A stretch of 8,070 nucleotides of DNA, taken from NCBI GenBank assembly GCA_018895795.1, contig JAHINZ010000464.1:1-8070 (forward strand), read 5' to 3'. This stretch comes from Alphaproteobacteria bacterium (GTDB lineage: Bacteria > Pseudomonadota > Alphaproteobacteria > Caulobacterales > Caulobacteraceae). The notes beneath the pieces are model-generated. The model was not told the origin of the DNA. It saw nothing but the letters and a program-made list of their open reading frames with translations, and searched no databases. The translations under genes were made by a program, and so were the position numbers. Positions 5,887 to 8,070 of the stretch are shown one piece after another. How positions within the stretch are numbered: position 1 is the first letter of the stretch; every line of letters begins with the position of its first letter.

Positions 5887-5900
5887 CGCGCCAAGGCGCG
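5887..5900. terminator. GC-rich hairpin just beyond the cytochrome P460 gene
   Basis: CGCGCC (5887-5892) and GGCGCG (5895-5900) form a perfect inverted repeat 6 bases past the P460 stop codon on the minus strand. It lacks a T-tract, so it may be a stability hairpin or a Rho-dependent end rather than an intrinsic terminator. Confidence 0.25.
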
Positions 5901-5905
5901 CCGAT

Positions 5906-6469
5906 CTACCGCTCGTGGTAGGACCGGGCCTTCAAGGCGATGGGCTTGGCCGTCGGATAGAACTGGACGAAGGTCGTCTCCACTGCGGCGTTCGCCTCGT
6001 GGCAGGCATAACATTTGGCGGCGTGGGGAATCAGCCGGCTCGGCTTGCCGTCCGCGCTCTCGAAGAACCCCCAGCCGCCCTTGAAGCGTTTCTCGTCACG
6101 CACATGGAATTCAAGATAGGCGCGGGACTCGGTCTGGAACTGGCCGGTGTCGTTGATCGAACCCTTGCCGCCAGCGGCGCGACCTTCTTTGACGAACACC
6201 GTCTTGTCCGGCCAGTGACCCGTCGCCTTGAAGACCCGCCACGCCGCCGGGTCGACAAAGACGTTGTCGAAAAGGCCAAGGCCGGTGGCCACGGGCTCAT
6301 CGCCATAGTTCATATTCAAGCCCGAGCTCAGGAAGATCCATTCCCGATAGTCGGCGGGAGGAATGAACGCACCGGACGGCGTGTAGCGCGCGGTTTCGGC
6401 CCCGACCGCCGCCCCGGCGGCGACCAGCAGAAGTGGGGCTAGAATCCAGAACTTGCGGTTGGCGGTCAT
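5906..6469 (-). CDS. Cytochrome P460 family periplasmic c-type haem protein
   Basis: The 187-residue product has an N-terminal signal peptide (basic NRK, hydrophobic core WILAPLLLVAAGAAV, probable cleavage at AVGA-ET near residue 24). The mature part matches the cytochrome P460 domain: YREWIFLSSGLNMNYG, GHWPDKTVFVKEGR, YLEFHVRDEKRFKGGWGFFE, and a single haem c motif CYACH at 153-157 followed by AVETTFVQFYPT. P460 proteins carry one covalently bound haem; the nitrifier enzyme has an extra lysine-haem crosslink and oxidises hydroxylamine. Which lysine, if any, crosslinks here cannot be judged by eye. GGAG lies about 8 bases before the ATG. The gene is 130 bp downstream of the molybdoenzyme gene on the same strand, so it may share its transcript. 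In non-nitrifying bacteria the function is unsettled. Confidence 0.92.
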   Translation of the reverse strand: MTANRKFWILAPLLLVAAGAAVGAETARYTPSGAFIPPADYREWIFLSSGLNMNYGDEPVATGLGLFDNVFVDPAAWRVFKATGHWPDKTVFVKEGRAAGGKGSINDTGQFQTESRAYLEFHVRDEKRFKGGWGFFESADGKPSRLIPHAAKCYACHEANAAVETTFVQFYPTAKPIALKARSYHER

Positions 6470-6599
6470 GAGGGTCTCCGCGGCCGGCGCGGGCTAGGGC
6501 GCGCCGTCGCCGATGGGGCGGGAGGTGAGGAACAGATCGAGCGACGCGGGTCGGGGTAGGGTCAGTACGCGGCGGGTCTGCGCCTTGGGTCCGACGAGC

Positions 6600-7379
6600 T
6601 CATATGCCGGCGTACCATTCGTAGCCTCGGTCTTCCCAAAACCCGCCCTTGCCACCGGCCATCTTGTCGAAGCGCTCGACGATCTCGATCCGCATCACGT
6701 ACTTGGCTTGCTTGTAGCCCAACTGGCGCTCGACCCGCAGGCGCAGAGGCGCCCCATGGGCCACCTCCAACGGCTTGCCGTTCATGGCGTGGGCGAGAAT
6801 GGTCTGGGGGTGGAAGGCGTCGATCAGATCAATGCTCTCGTAGTAGAGCCCCGATCCGTCCGTGCTCCCGTCCAGGTCGTCGGCGCAGTGAAACACCGCG
6901 AAGCGGGCGTTTGGCGCCAGGCCGACCGATTTGAGGATCAGGCCCAACGGCACGCCGGTCCATTTGCCGATGGCGCTCCAACCCTCCACGCAGTCATGGC
7001 GGGTGATCTGGGTGCGCTGGGGCAGGCGCTTCAGGTCGGCGATCGACAGGCTGACCGGCCTGGCCACCAGGCCGTCGATCTTCAGCCGCCAATCGGCGAA
7101 GCCATCTTCCATCATGGCCTGGTAGCCCTCGTCGGCCGGCAGGGTGGAGCCGTTGGCCTTGAAGACCGGCGACAGATCCTTCTCCTGAAATTCCCGCGCC
7201 AGGGGCTGACCCGACAGAAGCACCCGCTGGGAGCCATAGGTCGCGCGTTCCGCCGAGCCCAGGAGGCTCTGGAACTTTGGCGCGGTGGACAGGCGGTCAC
7301 AGCCAGCCAGCAACAGGCCGCCGAATGTGGCGGCGCCGGCGGTCAGCAGGCCGCGGCGGGAGAGCGGTTGCGAAGTCAT
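6600..7379 (-). CDS. Molybdopterin-dependent oxidoreductase of the sulfite oxidase/MsrP superfamily, Tat lipoprotein
   Basis: The 259-residue product begins with a Tat signal (SRRGLLTAG at 7-15) followed by a lipobox LLAGC with Cys27, so it should be folded before export and lipid-anchored in the periplasm. The mature part is one Mo-cofactor binding domain of the sulfite-oxidase fold: WRLKIDGLV, RHDCVEGWS with Cys130 as the predicted Mo-ligating cysteine, KWTGVPL, AHAMNGKPLEVAHGAPLRLR and LGYKQAKYV, ending GYEWYAGI. The usual dimerisation domain of sulfite oxidases is missing, as in MsrP/YedY-type enzymes. The ATG at 7379 overlaps the stop of the cytochrome b gene as ATGA, indicating translational coupling and probably a shared electron path. 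The frame stays open upstream to 7892, but that part is antisense-like overlap with the cytochrome gene. The substrate is not determinable. Confidence 0.94.
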   Translation of the reverse strand: MTSQPLSRRGLLTAGAATFGGLLLAGCDRLSTAPKFQSLLGSAERATYGSQRVLLSGQPLAREFQEKDLSPVFKANGSTLPADEGYQAMMEDGFADWRLKIDGLVARPVSLSIADLKRLPQRTQITRHDCVEGWSAIGKWTGVPLGLILKSVGLAPNARFAVFHCADDLDGSTDGSGLYYESIDLIDAFHPQTILAHAMNGKPLEVAHGAPLRLRVERQLGYKQAKYVMRIEIVERFDKMAGGKGGFWEDRGYEWYAGI

Positions 7380-8070
7380 TGGGGCTTCTCCGGAGGGACG
7401 ACGTAGCGGCCGGTGATCATCGAGCGGATTTCGTTGATTGGGCCCGCCAGCATCACCATCACCAGGTGGATGATGATGAAGGCGACGATCAGGCCCGCGG
7501 ATATGAAGTGCAGTGTCCGGGCGGACTGTCGGCCGCCGAAGAGATCCAGCAGGCCGGGGGCGAAGGAATCCACGCCCGGGGACATGGTCAGGCCGGTGAT
7601 CACCATCAGGCCGAGCAAGCCGATCACCCCCAGATAGGCGCCCTTCTGAAGCACATTGTAGCGCTTGGCGGCCTCGCCCTTGGGGAACCTGAGCCGGGCG
7701 TGGTCCCAGATGTCCTGCAGGAGATGGGCCGGACGAAGTTCGGTGCGGCTCGGCAGCAGATCGCGCCGGAAGTGGCCGCTGACCAGGCTGGAGACGACGT
7801 AAATCAGACCATTGACGACGAAGATCCATGCGAAGGCGAAATGCCATCGGCGTCCGGTCCCAAGATCCTGGTAGCTGGGCAGCGTGGCCCAAGAGGGCAG
7901 GCCCCGCGCCTCCAAGGCGCCGTCGGGGCCGGCGGAAGCGCCCAGCACGCCCGTCGTCGTCAAGGTCAGGGGGCCGATCCGTGTATGGCCCGTGACGACG
8001 TCATCGGTCTGGGACGCGGTAAATTCGATGAACGCGTGATCGGCATCCGCGCCAAACTGTCCCCAATAGA
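7376..8070 (-). CDS. Cytochrome b561/b6-like membrane subunit (5' end outside the window)
   Basis: The frame is open to the right edge and adds YWGQFGADADHAFIEF, the segment that normally follows the first membrane helix of this family, so the start codon lies beyond base 8070. An apparent TTG start at 7963 is therefore internal. The 230 visible residues contain three hydrophobic helices, at about 77-97 (FAFAWIFVVNGLIYVVSSLV), 141-160 (LGVIGLLGLMVITGLTM) and 184-206, with candidate haem-ligand histidines at 76, 186 and 200. The family passes electrons between the quinol pool and a periplasmic partner via b-type haems. The downstream molybdoenzyme overlaps it by 4 bp and is the obvious partner. 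This pairing resembles MsrPQ in logic, but the membrane protein is b561-like rather than MsrQ. Confidence 0.9.
   Translation of the reverse strand, partial: YWGQFGADADHAFIEFTASQTDDVVTGHTRIGPLTLTTTGVLGASAGPDGALEARGLPSWATLPSYQDLGTGRRWHFAFAWIFVVNGLIYVVSSLVSGHFRRDLLPSRTELRPAHLLQDIWDHARLRFPKGEAAKRYNVLQKGAYLGVIGLLGLMVITGLTMSPGVDSFAPGLLDLFGGRQSARTLHFISAGLIVAFIIIHLVMVMLAGPINEIRSMITGRYVVPPEKPQ

Noticed and set aside
5855..6442. 195-codon plus-strand open frame
   Set aside because: It is antisense to the cytochrome P460 gene and has no domain.
6470..6599. Possible small gene between the molybdoenzyme and P460 genes
   Set aside because: A short frame (SLDLFLTSRPIGDGAP at its end) is open on the minus strand, but it has no convincing start or ribosome site and overlaps the molybdoenzyme 3' end out of frame.
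6513..7406. 297-codon plus-strand open frame
   Set aside because: It is antisense to the molybdoenzyme gene; its His/Gln/Gly/Ala-rich low-complexity translation has no recognisable domain.
7380..7892. In-frame upstream extension of the molybdoenzyme gene
   Set aside because: The extension overlaps the cytochrome b gene in another frame and encodes Arg/Pro-rich sequence. The Tat signal right after the ATG at 7379 fixes the start.
7961..7963. TTG as start codon of the cytochrome b gene
   Set aside because: The frame stays open to the window edge and the upstream residues (YWGQFGADADHAF) match the family, so the TTG is an internal leucine codon.
1..8070. CRISPR array, tRNA, rRNA, insertion sequence or prophage
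   Set aside because: No regularly spaced direct repeats, cloverleaf-like segments, transposase motifs or terminal inverted repeats were seen on either strand.

Overview
The window reads like accessory chromosome of a GC-rich Gram-negative bacterium, most likely an alphaproteobacterium of the Caulobacterales or Sphingomonadales type. This is inferred from the start of a TonB-dependent receptor with a VVVTAQKR TonB-box region, from strongly GC-biased third codon positions, and from a periplasmic molybdoenzyme/cytochrome set. No tRNA, rRNA, CRISPR array or insertion sequence was seen.

Left part (1-1477): the first 62 codons of a TonB-dependent outer-membrane receptor run off the left edge on the minus strand. 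Upstream of it, in the same direction, lies a two-headed transcription factor: an N-terminal GntR-type winged helix joined by a Pro-rich linker to a complete TetR-type repressor. The receptor's upstream region and the regulator's own start region both carry perfect inverted repeats, and some share GTATG/CATAC half-sites. The simplest reading is a receptor controlled by an autoregulated fusion regulator.

Middle part (1478-5733): a divergent cluster of small redox-type proteins. On the minus strand are a 407-residue flavin-binding (pyridoxamine-phosphate-oxidase-like, PPOX) protein, a degenerate carboxymuconolactone-decarboxylase/AhpD-like protein starting 4 bp after it, and a LysR regulator. 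On the plus strand are a DUF1348 (NTF2-like) protein and a second, smaller PPOX-fold protein. The 427-bp divergent intergenic region holds a T-N11-A dyad of the kind LysR proteins bind, so the LysR protein may control both arms.

Right part (5906-8070): a minus-strand module for periplasmic redox chemistry, read in the order cytochrome b561-like membrane protein (cut by the right edge), Tat-exported molybdopterin lipoprotein of the sulfite-oxidase/MsrP superfamily (4-bp ATGA overlap with the cytochrome), then a c-type cytochrome P460. The probable layout is quinol pool, membrane cytochrome b and periplasmic Mo enzyme, with P460 as an associated haem protein. The substrate is unknown.

Most other long reading frames here are antisense shadows of these genes, as expected in GC-rich DNA.
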